From contig NZ_VKAB01000047.1 in assembly GCF_009769385.1 (NCBI RefSeq), forward strand, positions 1-64,000: a stretch of 64,000 nucleotides of DNA. Direction: 5' to 3'. Both the position numbers and the translations under genes were made by a program. The DNA is from Saccharothrix deserti (GTDB lineage: Bacteria; Actinomycetota; Actinomycetes; Mycobacteriales; Pseudonocardiaceae). Below, one piece after another: positions 27,201 to 36,421 of the stretch. The notes under the pieces are model-generated. The model saw only the letters and a list, made by a program, of their open reading frames with translations. It was not told where the DNA came from and searched no databases. The stretch's first letter is position 1. Every line of letters starts with the position of its first letter.

Positions 27201-28174
27201 AAGTGCTGGGCATAGCGGCGGCGTTGTTCGGGGGTGGCTTGGTCGTGATGGAGGAGATTGCGGTCCTCAGCGACGAACAGGACCAGCAGTTGGTAGACCA
27301 CCCGGAGCACGAGCCGGTGGTACTCGCGAGCGGTGAGCGTGCCGTCTCGAAGTTGGTCCCGCAGGGGAGGTGTTGCGGTCAGGAATCCGGCACCGAGGAT
27401 GTTTAGGGCCTGCTGGACTCCGGCCGAGAGCCGTTTGAGGGCGCGAGTTCCGCGGGTGGTGGAGTCTTCTCGCCAGCGTTCCAGCCAGCAGGTGGTGGGC
27501 GCGGCTGACGGATCCGGTTGCGGTTCAACGCGGCTGGCGTGGCAGAGCTGCCACATCACGGTGAAGTCGGCGAACACCTCTCCGTCGAACATCCCGGCGA
27601 GGTCGAACTGGACGTATGCCTGGCGGACGAGTGCGGCAGAGTCCCGCAGCAGGCGCAACTCGAGGCCGTTGGTGAGGATGCCCCACAGGTGGTCTGGCGA
27701 GCGGTTGAGGAGTTCTTGCAGCATGGAGTGCGGTGCTTGTCGCGCGGCGCCGACTACACCGGGCGTGCGGTGGTCGAGGTCCACGCCGACGCCGAGCAGG
27801 TGCAGCGGGGTCCGCTGCCACAGGTGGCTCACCGGATAACTGGCATCGCCGACAGCAACGCCGCCTGCGGGAACTGCGGGAAGACGACCGTAGCCGAGTT
27901 CGTCGAACAGGACTCGCAGCCATTGGGAGCGGGTGGTTTCGATCTGGTGGCCGGTGTCCTCGCCGGGTGGCACCGTGCGCCGGAAGGCCAGCCAGGCGCC
28001 ACGCAGTCGCTCCCAGGAACGGTTGGCTGCTTCGCGCACTGTTTCGGACTCGGCGAGGCCGTAGGTGCCGGGTTTGAGTCCGTCGAGCTCACCGGTGGTG
28101 ATGGCTTCGAGGGTTTCCGGGGGCAGCAGGCCACCAACGGTCCGGATGGTGCTGACGGTGTGGGCGCGCATCAC
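24251..28174 (-). CDS. Large N6-adenine DNA methyltransferase, DrmMI/Eco57I-like
   Basis: 1307 aa. Methyltransferase motif I, ITVCDPACGSGHFLVAAGRR, is near residue 495, and the catalytic motif IV, FTCILGNPPWGKLKL (NPPW), is near 755, which together mark a gamma-class N6-adenine enzyme. An N-terminal helical domain with SQWLRVLFDELGYG and the signature KKTGSYYTPSDLVDVLLEETL just before motif I match type IIG and DISARM DrmMI-like proteins. The C-terminal part, with YDEEPSWCPETNLRDW, is probably target recognition. No nuclease motif is evident. GTG start, 4-bp overlap with the SNF2 helicase stop. Its likely role is to mark self DNA for the co-transcribed helicases. Confidence 0.88.
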   Translation of the reverse strand: MMRAHTVSTIRTVGGLLPPETLEAITTGELDGLKPGTYGLAESETVREAANRSWERLRGAWLAFRRTVPPGEDTGHQIETTRSQWLRVLFDELGYGRLPAVPAGGVAVGDASYPVSHLWQRTPLHLLGVGVDLDHRTPGVVGAARQAPHSMLQELLNRSPDHLWGILTNGLELRLLRDSAALVRQAYVQFDLAGMFDGEVFADFTVMWQLCHASRVEPQPDPSAAPTTCWLERWREDSTTRGTRALKRLSAGVQQALNILGAGFLTATPPLRDQLRDGTLTAREYHRLVLRVVYQLLVLFVAEDRNLLHHDQATPEQRRRYAQHFSTDRLRRKAQGRYTTERHIDLWTALRLITRGLGNEDGLPALGLPGLGGVYDNGALGPIENASLTNRDLLAAVRALSLTRDETGMARAVDYRNLGAEELGSVYESLLELVPDYDAQSGRYTLDVAAGNDRKKTGSYYTPSDLVDVLLEETLKPVLDEAMTDPDPEAALLAITVCDPACGSGHFLVAAGRRIARRVASHRTGEAEPPEPALRDAMRDVISHCLYGVDLNPLAAELAKVALWLEALEPGRPLSFLDAHIKVGNALLGTTPELVDGGLPEAAFTALPGDDSATLSKRKRRNRDETIHSEQAELDFGTPTPDFGKAFQELADAPENTLTDVHAKAAAWQAAEEDPVLAQARLAADAWCAAFLWHHQPGKAPAPTVGDIRRITNQGLSGITADQLTEVRRIRDKHHFFHWHLEFPDVLPEGFTCILGNPPWGKLKLKEQQYFAVSAPEIAEASNSAARKKMISKLEADRPALWSLYREAVRDADLASLFARASGRYPLTGRGDIDTYALFAEASLTLTVKRGFAGLVLPTGIATGDTTAPFFRRLVNTNTLSAFLDFENEAKIFPSVTNRFRFAILVATGGRTVEVASFAFSTRHAHQLSERRFPLQSAEILQVNPNSGTSPIFRSRRDARITVNIHRLLPVLWRDGTADGNPWNISFQRMLDMSTDSGKFHEEPALRDAGWTATGAAFELEGARMLPLYEAKMTHHYDHRYATYAGATQAQLNKGTLPKLPVAIHDDPDAVVWPRYWVPESDVDAGLADRWSHPWLLGWRDVAKDTDERTMIATVIPRAAVGDKFLLLHISSGQAACLQSNLSSLVLDYCARQKHSGASLKYHVVKQLPVLPPARYDEEPSWCPETNLRDWVTARVLELSYTAWDLQPYARDLGDDGPPFRWEEERRAQLRAELDAAYLHLYGLDRSDAEHVIDSFFVLRKNEERKYGEFRTRRLVLAVYDSMTEGQFVSPLDTAPGHGPRHPNRRS

Positions 28175-30987
28175 GTCCCCGCAGGCAGGTAGAGGTAGAC
28201 GCCGAGGATGTCGGCGGGGCGTTGGGCGGTCACGGTGAGACCTCGGCGGATGAGTTCGCCGGTGCTGCCGGCGGCTTCTCGTACTCGGCGGTGGCTGGCG
28301 AGGAGTTCGGCGGCTAGCCGGTCTCCCTCGTCATCCAGGTGGGGAGTGAGGCGGTCCAGGCGAGCCTGGACACGGCGGATGTCTTCGGCGGCGAGATCAC
28401 GGGGAATGTTGCCAGCAGGCCGGGCGTCCAGCAGGGTGGTGACCTCGTTGTCGGGCAGCCATTCAGGCGTGACGGCACTGCCGCGGTAAGCGAGTAGCCG
28501 AGCTTCTTCCACGACCATCGACCGGCGTTCGGTAGTGGTGGGCAGTGTGAGGTGCAGGCGGTAGCGCAGCAGGAGCAGGGTCGTGCGGGTGTCGACGGCC
28601 TCGGTGAGGAGTACTCCGCACCGCCTGGCCGGCCGGTCGGTGCCTGTCTCGGGGTCGAGTGCGGTGTCGAGGACGTAGCGGGCGAGGGTTTCGACGGAGG
28701 GGTCGGTGCGGGCCAAGACCGCTCCGCCGTCGGGCGCGGGTGGGGTTCGTACGAGTGGAAGATCGGTGGTGGTGCCGAGTTCTTCCCGCAGTGCGGATGG
28801 CAGTCCGTCTAGTGCGGCGACGTACCCGTCGGATGCGGTGGTCAGCGTGGCCCGCAAGGAGGTGAGCGCGTCCACGACGAAGGTCTCGGTCTCGGCCGGG
28901 CCGCCAAGCGCAGCGCGCAGGGCATCGACCTCGCGGGAGACCTCGTCGGGTTTGATCTGTTCCTGGGCGAACAGGCTGCGGGAGCGTTTCTCGCGTTGTG
29001 CTGCGTCGTCCCACCGCTGGTGCAGGTCGGTGCGGGCGGTTTCCTCGACGCCTTCCAGTTGGAGTTGGTCGCCGGTCTCGGCGCGCAGGACGCCTTCCAA
29101 CACGGCGGTGAGGACGGCGTCGCTGTCTTGGGGGACGGGAACGGCGACCCCGGTGTCGGCTTGGATGGCGCGGTGGCGGCGCAGCAGCACGTCCAGCACG
29201 AGACCGTCGATGCCGTTGTCTTCGCCGTAGTAGGTGATCGCGTACACGTCGGGGGCGCGTTGTCCGAATCGGTCGACGCGGCCTTCGCGTTGCTCCTGGC
29301 GGGTGGGGTTCCACGACAGGTCGTAGTGCAGGACCGCAGTGAAGTGGTCTTGCAGGTTGACCCCCTCGGACAGGCAGTCGGTGGCCACCAGGACGCGGCG
29401 CTCGGCTTTGCCGAGTTCGGCGACGCGGCGTTCGCGTTCCTCCGGTGGCTGGGCGCCGGTGACCCAGGCGACTTCGACGTCCGGCAGCGCCTGGCGCAGT
29501 GCGGTTCCCACGTACTCGGCGGTGGCGATGTAGCGGCAGAACACCACGATGGCGTCGCCCGCTTCCACCCGGTCGCGGACAAGCCCGATGCCCTTCTTGA
29601 GCTTCGCGTCCTTGGCGCCGCGCAGTCGATCGGCGTCCTTGGCCAGCCGCAGCAGACGAGCCCGCGGTGTGTCTTCTGCGGGTAGCGCCCCGGCGGTGGT
29701 GTCGCGGCCGTCGATGGCTTCGTCTTCGTCGGGGAGATCGAGGACGCCGGCTTGGCCGCGGATGTCGGCTTCCTCGACGGTGGTCACATCGTCCTCGCCG
29801 CTGCGGTTGCGCAGGGTCGCGGCGGCTGCGGCGGGCGAGGAGGCCATCGCCCGCAGCAGCGCGAGGATCGACCACCAGCGGACCCGCTGGTGCACCGGGC
29901 CTCCGGCCGAGTCGCGCACGGTCTCGCGGGCGTAGCGCAAGACCTGGTCGAACAGCTTGCGGTAGTCCGGTGTCAGCCGGTAAGTGGCTTCCAACGGGAT
30001 GCGGTTGGGGAATGGGGTGTCTTCGTCGAGGTAGGTCTTGATGTCGCCGCGCTGGCGTTGCACGACGTGACGGGCGATGCGTTCGCGGTCGCGGCGGCGC
30101 GCGTCGCCGGACAGGTCGTCGGGCAGCTCCGCGAGAGACTTATCCAGCAGCCCGAGCAGTGCCCGAAACGCTTCCGACTTGCCGCTGTGCGGGGTTGCGG
30201 TGACCAGCAACAGATGCCGGTCGGGGTCGGCGGCGAGGCGGGACAGCAGCGTGTAGCGCTGCTGGCTGGCGCGGGCGGTGCGGCCATCGGCGGCGCCGAC
30301 GCAGGTGTGGGCTTCGTCGACGATCACCAGGCCGGGACAGGCCCGGATGAACTCGTCCGCGCGCCGTGACGACTTGATGAAGTCGGTGGACACCACCGTG
30401 TACGGGTAGCGCTCGAACAGCGATTCTCCGGCGGGCAGGTTGCGTTCCAGGCGGCCGGCGGTGGAGGGCAGGACCAGTTCGGCGTCGAGTCCGAACTTGT
30501 CGGCCAGCTCCCGTTGCCACTGTGGTGCCAGGGCGGGGCTGCACATGACGGTGAACCGGTCGACGCTGCCCTGGGCGAGCAGTTCGGCGACGATCAGACC
30601 GGCTTCGATGGTCTTGCCGACGCCGACGGCGTCGGCGATCAGGAGCCGGACCGTGCGCATGCGCAACGCCATCAGCAGCGGGACTAGTTGGTAGGAGCGG
30701 GGGCTCACTGCGATTTGCGCCAGACTGCGGAACGGGCCGCCGCTGGACCGGAAGCCCAGTCGCAGCGCGCTGCGGAGCAGGCGCGCGCTCACCGCGTCGC
30801 CGAGGTCCTCGGGGTCCGGTGGCGCGAAGGTCGCGGACTCGACCGGTTCGAGGTCCGGGAGCACTCCGGCGATGTCGTCCACGCCGCCGCCCAGCGGGCG
30901 AAGGAGAAGCAGGTCGTGGGTGCTGTCGGGCAGCACGACCCAGTCGCGGCCACGGGCTCGCACCAGGGAACCAGCTGCCCAGCTCAC
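28171..30987 (-). CDS. SNF2-family helicase, DrmD-like
   Basis: 938 aa from a GTG that overlaps the upstream stop by 4 bp, with GGAGG nine bases before it. Superfamily 2 motifs appear in order: Walker A IADAVGVGKTIEAGLIVAEL (about 118-137), LVIVDEAHTC (about 222), LLLVTATPHSGKSEA, then in lobe 2 LVATDCLSEGVNLQDH (about 535) and REGRVDRFGQR (about 565). The QREGRVDRFGQ form of motif VI is SNF2/RapA-like. The C-terminal 350 residues are helical and probably bind partners. In DISARM, DrmD of this type acts with an adenine methyltransferase, and the gene for one follows here. Confidence 0.88.
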   Translation of the reverse strand: MSWAAGSLVRARGRDWVVLPDSTHDLLLLRPLGGGVDDIAGVLPDLEPVESATFAPPDPEDLGDAVSARLLRSALRLGFRSSGGPFRSLAQIAVSPRSYQLVPLLMALRMRTVRLLIADAVGVGKTIEAGLIVAELLAQGSVDRFTVMCSPALAPQWQRELADKFGLDAELVLPSTAGRLERNLPAGESLFERYPYTVVSTDFIKSSRRADEFIRACPGLVIVDEAHTCVGAADGRTARASQQRYTLLSRLAADPDRHLLLVTATPHSGKSEAFRALLGLLDKSLAELPDDLSGDARRRDRERIARHVVQRQRGDIKTYLDEDTPFPNRIPLEATYRLTPDYRKLFDQVLRYARETVRDSAGGPVHQRVRWWSILALLRAMASSPAAAAATLRNRSGEDDVTTVEEADIRGQAGVLDLPDEDEAIDGRDTTAGALPAEDTPRARLLRLAKDADRLRGAKDAKLKKGIGLVRDRVEAGDAIVVFCRYIATAEYVGTALRQALPDVEVAWVTGAQPPEERERRVAELGKAERRVLVATDCLSEGVNLQDHFTAVLHYDLSWNPTRQEQREGRVDRFGQRAPDVYAITYYGEDNGIDGLVLDVLLRRHRAIQADTGVAVPVPQDSDAVLTAVLEGVLRAETGDQLQLEGVEETARTDLHQRWDDAAQREKRSRSLFAQEQIKPDEVSREVDALRAALGGPAETETFVVDALTSLRATLTTASDGYVAALDGLPSALREELGTTTDLPLVRTPPAPDGGAVLARTDPSVETLARYVLDTALDPETGTDRPARRCGVLLTEAVDTRTTLLLLRYRLHLTLPTTTERRSMVVEEARLLAYRGSAVTPEWLPDNEVTTLLDARPAGNIPRDLAAEDIRRVQARLDRLTPHLDDEGDRLAAELLASHRRVREAAGSTGELIRRGLTVTAQRPADILGVYLYLPAGT

Positions 30988-33900
30988 GAACGTCCACCTC
31001 CGAAAACGGTCGGCATCCTGTCGATGACCGCGGCCCAATCCTCGCCCTCACGGAGCCGCAGCACGTGCCACCGAGGACGGGCCAGAAGCCGTTCCTCGGC
31101 GTCCTCGTCGGTGAGGGCATCGTTGTGGCCGTCGTCGATGAACACGCCGTACCGCCCGACGGCCAGGTCGTATACGAAGTGCGGGCGCGCTTGTGCTTCC
31201 TCGACGAGCACGTCGACGGCGTCCGGGAGCCGTGCGCCCTTGGCGCGCAGCAGGTCGATGAACGGGTGCTCGCTCACGACCCCATTGGAGGGAGCGTCTG
31301 GCGGGGCCGGGACGGCGCCCATCGCGGGTGCTGCCGGGACGGTGGTGGCGTCGGCGAGGTCGCGCAGCATCGTGACGATCGAGTGGCGGTCCAGCAGGAG
31401 GTGGTCGGGCTGGTTGCCGTAGGACAGCAGGCAGTCGTAGCAGGCGCGTTCGCAGCGTTCGGTGCCGGGTTGGGCGGAGCCCCGGTCGTGGCCGTCCTGG
31501 TCGAAGTGCAGGATGTCGAGCGCTTCACGGGCGACGAGGCCGAGGTCGTAGTGCTCGCCGGCGACGAGGTTGCGCAGCACGCCGGCACCGCCTTCGGCGG
31601 ACTCGTACAGCAGGATCCGGCGGCGTTCTCGGGTGTTGGGCAGTGCTTCGGCGGCGAGTTCGTTGTCTTCGAGGTCGAATGCCGCCTGGATCCCCCGTTT
31701 GAGCGCCCACTGCAAGGTCGCCAGCCGCTCCGGGGAGACCTGGTCCGACCAGTGCACGACCAGGGTGTTGCGACGGTCTTCGACGAACGGGATCACGAGC
31801 TCGGGCGGCGCACCGGCCGCCGCCGCAGCGGCGCGGCCTTGGCGGTTGCGCTGGGGGCGTGGCTCCCACCGTCCGCTGGTGGGGTTGATGAAGTAGCCGT
31901 CGGGTGTGCCGGGTGCGCGCCGTCGCAGGCCGATGTTCATCCGGCGGATGGTCGCGGTGTCGGCGTAGGTGAGCCGCGCGAGCTCGCGCCCATCCGCGGC
32001 GACGACCCGCGCCTCGCGTCGGGCGTCGGGTCCGCTGGGCGGCAGCCCGACTGCCGTGACCAGGTCGAAGCCCTGGCGGCGGCGTTCTTCCTCGTCGGAG
32101 GAGATCCGCTCGCGACGGCGGGTGGTCGCGGTGGTCATCCGCAGCAGGTTCGGGACGGACGCCCCGAGATCGACGTTGCAGATGTCGCAGTGGTCGTCGG
32201 AGTCGTTCCACAGCGTGCCGCAGTTCTCGCAGCGCTTGGCTCGTTCCAGCGCGAGCCGGCCGTCGGCCTCACCGCGGGAGGGCACTGACACCTTCACGAC
32301 CTCGTAGCGAGCGCCCTCGTGGTAGACGAAGGCACCCGGCCCGAACTCGCTGATCGCCAAGAACCGCGGACGGGACAGGTAGTCGCCGTCACGGCGGCGG
32401 CCTCCGGCTCGGGCAGGGATGAACGCCGACACCGGCAGCCGCGGGAACGAGTAGCCAGGCAGGAAACCTTCGGTGGCGAAGTAGCGGTAGCTGTAGAAGT
32501 CGCTGTAGCCCAGCTCGTCCGATTCGTTGCGCAACAGATTCAGCTTCGTCGCGGCTTCCAGATACTGCGCCCTGGCACGGTTGACAGCGTCCGCCGAGGC
32601 GGCGGCGTCGGTGAGCACTCGGTTCGCCGCAGCCATCTCGGAGCGCGCCGCCCGGAATGCTTCACGCCACCGGTCGCAGGCGCGGTCGAACTCCTCGACG
32701 GCGTCCTCGACGGTGCGCCGGATCCAGTCCTCGTCGAACCACGGCGCGTCGGCGATCTCCTCGACGGTGCCCAGCACCTGCCGCGCCCGGTGCAGCGCCC
32801 GTTCCGCCGCTGCACGGTCGGACAGGGTGTGCCGCACTGTGGGCTCGAGTTCCAGGCTCGGGTCGTCACCGCTGACATCCAGCAGCTCGACCAGGGACTT
32901 TCCGAGTGGCTGGCGTGTCTCGGCCAGCCAGATGGCGTGGATGTGGGAACGCAGGAGATCTGCGTTGGCCAGGTCAAGGCGGGGCGGGGCGACGGCGCCG
33001 GCCACCATCCGCGCGGAGCGGTGGAAGTAGTACTGGTCGTGCGCGCTGCCGGTGGTGCAGTAGGTGACCACGATCGCGGGCTGCCCGGCGCGACCGGCGC
33101 GGCCGGAGCGCTGAGCGTAGTTGGCCGGGGTGGGCGGGACGTTGCGCAGTACAACGGCGTTGAGGGTCGCGATGTCGACGCCCAGCTCCATCGTGGGAGA
33201 ACAGAACAGGGCCTGCAGGCCGGCGTGACGGAATGCTTCTTCACGCTCTTCGCGGATCGGTGCCGGGACCTGTGCGGTGTGTTCTGCCGACCGCAACCCG
33301 GTCAACCCGGCCGCGAGAGTGCGGTAGAAGTCGACGAAGTACGGGTTCGGGGCCGCGCCGGTCTCGCCAGGCGCGTTGCGCAGAGGGTCCGGTGCACGCG
33401 TGACGCCATCGCCGGCCAACCAGCACAGTGCTGCCGCGTTGAGCTGATACGCCCGCTCGCCTCGGTCCTCCTCGACGACGGTCACCAGGCCGTAGATCGC
33501 GAGTGCGTCCAACATTCCGACGATGGTCAGCTCGGTGTCGGCTGCGGTGATCCGCGGCCCGTCCCCGCGCAGCTGGCGGCGCAGGTACCGGCCATATGCC
33601 GAGAGGCCGGAAATGAACGCGTCGCCCCGGGTGTCGTCCTGCCGCCGGGACCGCGGCCAGACCCGGCCCGCGAGAAACCGCTCTTCCTCGGCGATCGTCC
33701 ACGGATCACGCAGATGCTGGTCCGAGAGGTTGCGAACGGCCTCGAACCCGTCAGCGGTCAGCGCGGCCACCCTGATCGCCAGCGCTCGGCGCATTTCGTC
33801 CAGCAACACCCGCGCCAGAGCCTCGCGCCGCTCGGCGGACACGTCGGCCAAGAGACCACTGCGCCAGATCTCGTCGTCGGCGCACGCTTCGTCCAACGCG

Positions 33901-36047
33901 ACGTAGTCGATCCTGAGCAACGCGGACTGTTCGAGGTTCGGCATCGTGATCCGCCAGCCGCGCTGCAGATCCTGGTAGAGCCGGTAGGAGACCGCTTCCC
34001 GAAGTGCCCGTTCGGCCTCCTGCCGGGCGAGGCCCCGCACGTCCGGTTGAAGCGCGTACTCCTCGCGCGGCAGCCCGAGCGCCTGGACGACCGCGCTGGC
34101 CATCGTGTCGTGCCGCAACCCGTCCGGACCCGCCTCAGCCACGGCCCGGTGCAAGGCGCTACGCAGCAGACCGACCTGGACGAAGTCGTTGAAGTGCCCT
34201 GCCTGCAGTGAGGCATCCTGCCGATTGTCGGTGAACGACAGCACCTTCCGGGCGTCGTCACGCAGGTCCTCGCCGCGCAAGGCTCGCACCAGGCTGGACG
34301 CCAACACCGTCGTCGCCGAGCTTCGGCCCTCGGAGCCGAGGCTGGACAACTTCGCGAAGTCCTGCTGGCGCGCGGATTCATACGACACGCGGCATCGCAG
34401 GCAGAACCGGAAGGGCGCGGACACGAACGCCGCCGGGATACCGCCCTGCCCGTGCACGTCTTCGTGACCGTCTGGCTGCACGACGACTCGTACAGGCACA
34501 TGGTCGGCCTTGGTCGGATCAATCTGCTCCGCTCCGGGGCGACCGACCAGCCAACCGGTGGGGAGTCGTTCCATCACGTCGGTCGGGTCGGCGGGCCACG
34601 GGGTCGTGGTGTCGACGTACAGGTAGCCGCTACGGGCATCACCAGCGGCATCGTCCGGGAGCCGCGGCCGGAACCCGTCCGATGTGCGAATGACCGAGAG
34701 GTACTCCTGGCCGCATTCGCGGCAGAACGCAAGCGGTGCGAGAACGGCGTCGGGGCGGCCTGGCACAGCCAGTTGATACCGGGTAGTGAGGTAGCGATCG
34801 GCTTCCGGCTCGATCGAGCAATAGACGGTGTCGCCCTTGCCGATGAACTGGTGCAGCCGGAACGCGAAAAGCGAACGGCCGAAATCATCGAGCTGTTCCG
34901 CGCCGGCCAGCAGCACCTGTCGAAGCGCGCCCGTGCAGGTGGCCTCATCCAGCCCCGTGCGACGCGCCAGATCTGTGGCCGCGTCGGAGAGCTTGGTGGG
35001 CGGTTGGCGAACGAGCCGTCCGTCGACCGTCGCCACGCCGAAGGTCGACTCCACCCATGCGGCCAGAGGATCATCCCGAAGATCCTCGACTGCCCCGACG
35101 TTCTGAACGGCGGCGCGCAGGGCGTCGTCGTCCGGGTCAGGGGTGCTGCGGGTGGCTCGGCGCAACGTCTCACCGATCACGTGCTGCGGCTCCACGCGCG
35201 TGCCGAACAGCCGCCCGGCTACCTCGGCGATCGCCTCACGCTGTTGCTCCAGCGTGCCCGGCCCGGCCAAGGTCGCGGAGGTGCCGACGTACTGCACCGA
35301 CGGGCTACCACACGCATCACGCACACGCCTGACCAGCATCGCAACGTCCGCGCCCTGACGGCCGCGGTAGGTGTGCAGCTCGTCCAGCACGAGAAACCGC
35401 AGCTCGCCCGCCTGATCAACAAGCCGACGCCGCTCATCGGGGCGGGTCAGCAGCAGGTCGAGCATCACGTAGTTGGTCAGCAGCACGTCCGGCGGATGCT
35501 GCAGGATCTGCTCCCGCTGCTCGTCGCTTTCCTGGCCGGTGTAGCGGGCGAAGGTCACTCGCCGATCCGTGTCGCCCAAGAACTTCGCCAGCTCCAGCTC
35601 CTGGCTGTTGGCAAGCGCGTTCATCGGATACACGACGATGGCGCGAACACCACGACCGCTACCTTCCCGCAGCACGTGGTCAACGATCGGAACGAGGTAC
35701 GACAAGCTCTTGCCCGACCCGGTACCCGTGGTCAACACGTAGCTCGCACCAACCCGGGCCGCCGCCACCGCGTCTCGCTGGTGCTGATGCAACTGCAAGC
35801 AGCGGCCACCCACCTGGAAGATCTGGGCGCACGCGGGATGCAGAACCCCCTCTGCGACGAGTTGCCGGATATCGCCCCCACCGGCGAACGCGGGGTTGAG
35901 TGAGAGCCACGGCTCCGGCCACAGCAACCCGGCGTCAAGCTCGCGGTCCACCAAGCTGCGGATCCGGTCGTCGCGTACGCGCAGGAACCCGTCGACGTAG
36001 CGGCGGTAATCATTGACCAGCCGATCACGCACCGCGAAGACATCCAC
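30984..36047 (-). CDS. Giant DEAD/DEAH helicase with DUF1998 and nuclease-like tail
   Basis: About 1687 aa. Lobe 1 has Walker A VLTTGTGSGKSLSYLVPIV (about 105-120) and FLVLDELHTYRGRQGADVAM (about 215-235). Cys pairs CRECGQEY (about 448) and CLRCRVSY (about 552) suggest a zinc site. Lobe 2 has FCSPTMELGVDIATLNAV and QRSGRAGRAGQPAIVV (about 980). The DUF1998 cysteine cluster CERACYDCLLSYGNQ is near 1535. The last 90 residues, HFVYDLAVGRYGVFIDD with a WHVLRLREGEDW strand, resemble a Vsr/DUF559-type nuclease fold. The family is YprA/MrfA and DISARM DrmA/DrmB-like. The GTG at 36047 is preferred, and the frame is open to 36167. It is first in the long defence operon. Confidence 0.87.
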   Translation of the reverse strand: MDVFAVRDRLVNDYRRYVDGFLRVRDDRIRSLVDRELDAGLLWPEPWLSLNPAFAGGGDIRQLVAEGVLHPACAQIFQVGGRCLQLHQHQRDAVAAARVGASYVLTTGTGSGKSLSYLVPIVDHVLREGSGRGVRAIVVYPMNALANSQELELAKFLGDTDRRVTFARYTGQESDEQREQILQHPPDVLLTNYVMLDLLLTRPDERRRLVDQAGELRFLVLDELHTYRGRQGADVAMLVRRVRDACGSPSVQYVGTSATLAGPGTLEQQREAIAEVAGRLFGTRVEPQHVIGETLRRATRSTPDPDDDALRAAVQNVGAVEDLRDDPLAAWVESTFGVATVDGRLVRQPPTKLSDAATDLARRTGLDEATCTGALRQVLLAGAEQLDDFGRSLFAFRLHQFIGKGDTVYCSIEPEADRYLTTRYQLAVPGRPDAVLAPLAFCRECGQEYLSVIRTSDGFRPRLPDDAAGDARSGYLYVDTTTPWPADPTDVMERLPTGWLVGRPGAEQIDPTKADHVPVRVVVQPDGHEDVHGQGGIPAAFVSAPFRFCLRCRVSYESARQQDFAKLSSLGSEGRSSATTVLASSLVRALRGEDLRDDARKVLSFTDNRQDASLQAGHFNDFVQVGLLRSALHRAVAEAGPDGLRHDTMASAVVQALGLPREEYALQPDVRGLARQEAERALREAVSYRLYQDLQRGWRITMPNLEQSALLRIDYVALDEACADDEIWRSGLLADVSAERREALARVLLDEMRRALAIRVAALTADGFEAVRNLSDQHLRDPWTIAEEERFLAGRVWPRSRRQDDTRGDAFISGLSAYGRYLRRQLRGDGPRITAADTELTIVGMLDALAIYGLVTVVEEDRGERAYQLNAAALCWLAGDGVTRAPDPLRNAPGETGAAPNPYFVDFYRTLAAGLTGLRSAEHTAQVPAPIREEREEAFRHAGLQALFCSPTMELGVDIATLNAVVLRNVPPTPANYAQRSGRAGRAGQPAIVVTYCTTGSAHDQYYFHRSARMVAGAVAPPRLDLANADLLRSHIHAIWLAETRQPLGKSLVELLDVSGDDPSLELEPTVRHTLSDRAAAERALHRARQVLGTVEEIADAPWFDEDWIRRTVEDAVEEFDRACDRWREAFRAARSEMAAANRVLTDAAASADAVNRARAQYLEAATKLNLLRNESDELGYSDFYSYRYFATEGFLPGYSFPRLPVSAFIPARAGGRRRDGDYLSRPRFLAISEFGPGAFVYHEGARYEVVKVSVPSRGEADGRLALERAKRCENCGTLWNDSDDHCDICNVDLGASVPNLLRMTTATTRRRERISSDEEERRRQGFDLVTAVGLPPSGPDARREARVVAADGRELARLTYADTATIRRMNIGLRRRAPGTPDGYFINPTSGRWEPRPQRNRQGRAAAAAAGAPPELVIPFVEDRRNTLVVHWSDQVSPERLATLQWALKRGIQAAFDLEDNELAAEALPNTRERRRILLYESAEGGAGVLRNLVAGEHYDLGLVAREALDILHFDQDGHDRGSAQPGTERCERACYDCLLSYGNQPDHLLLDRHSIVTMLRDLADATTVPAAPAMGAVPAPPDAPSNGVVSEHPFIDLLRAKGARLPDAVDVLVEEAQARPHFVYDLAVGRYGVFIDDGHNDALTDEDAEERLLARPRWHVLRLREGEDWAAVIDRMPTVFGGGRS

Positions 36048-36421
36048 CGTGTTCCCAACCCCCGTATCCCTGGTCCGACGCTGAGACTCAACAGAGAGTA
36101 GTAGCGCAGTCCGACAACCGAGCTCCCCCCGCTCCGCACCGGCATCGAACGTCGGCGCCAGGTCCACAGCGTCGAGTCGACACAGCAGATCTCACGCGTT
36201 CGTGCGACCTGTGCGATGTGAACGATGCCGAGCACACCATAGGTTCGATCAACAGCGATGCTCCGTTACGAACCGCAGTCGTGTGCGTCCGATTGGCCTA
36301 GCCACCGTTTGCTTCAGTGTGACGGTCGGCCGCGCTCGCCGCCGATGCGCCAGGGCGCGTCTGGGGCAGGTCGGTCCTGCATGTCCAGCGAACCTCGCCG
36401 AGCCGTGTCCGGCTGTCTATC
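36048..36421. promoter_or_regulatory. Divergent promoter region of the defence operon and the CHAT gene
   Basis: This 374-bp gap separates the first gene of the minus-strand defence run from the plus-strand CHAT gene, so promoters for both must lie here or inside the first codons. No strong palindrome or unambiguous -35/-10 pair is visible. Confidence 0.45.

Noticed and set aside
28463-29875. Long minus-strand frame overlapping the SNF2 helicase
   Set aside because: Extremely Arg-rich with no motifs; it is the alternative frame of a gene with clear helicase motifs.
32319-34211. 630-codon plus-strand open frame
   Set aside because: Antisense to the giant helicase, whose motifs are unambiguous; no family signal.
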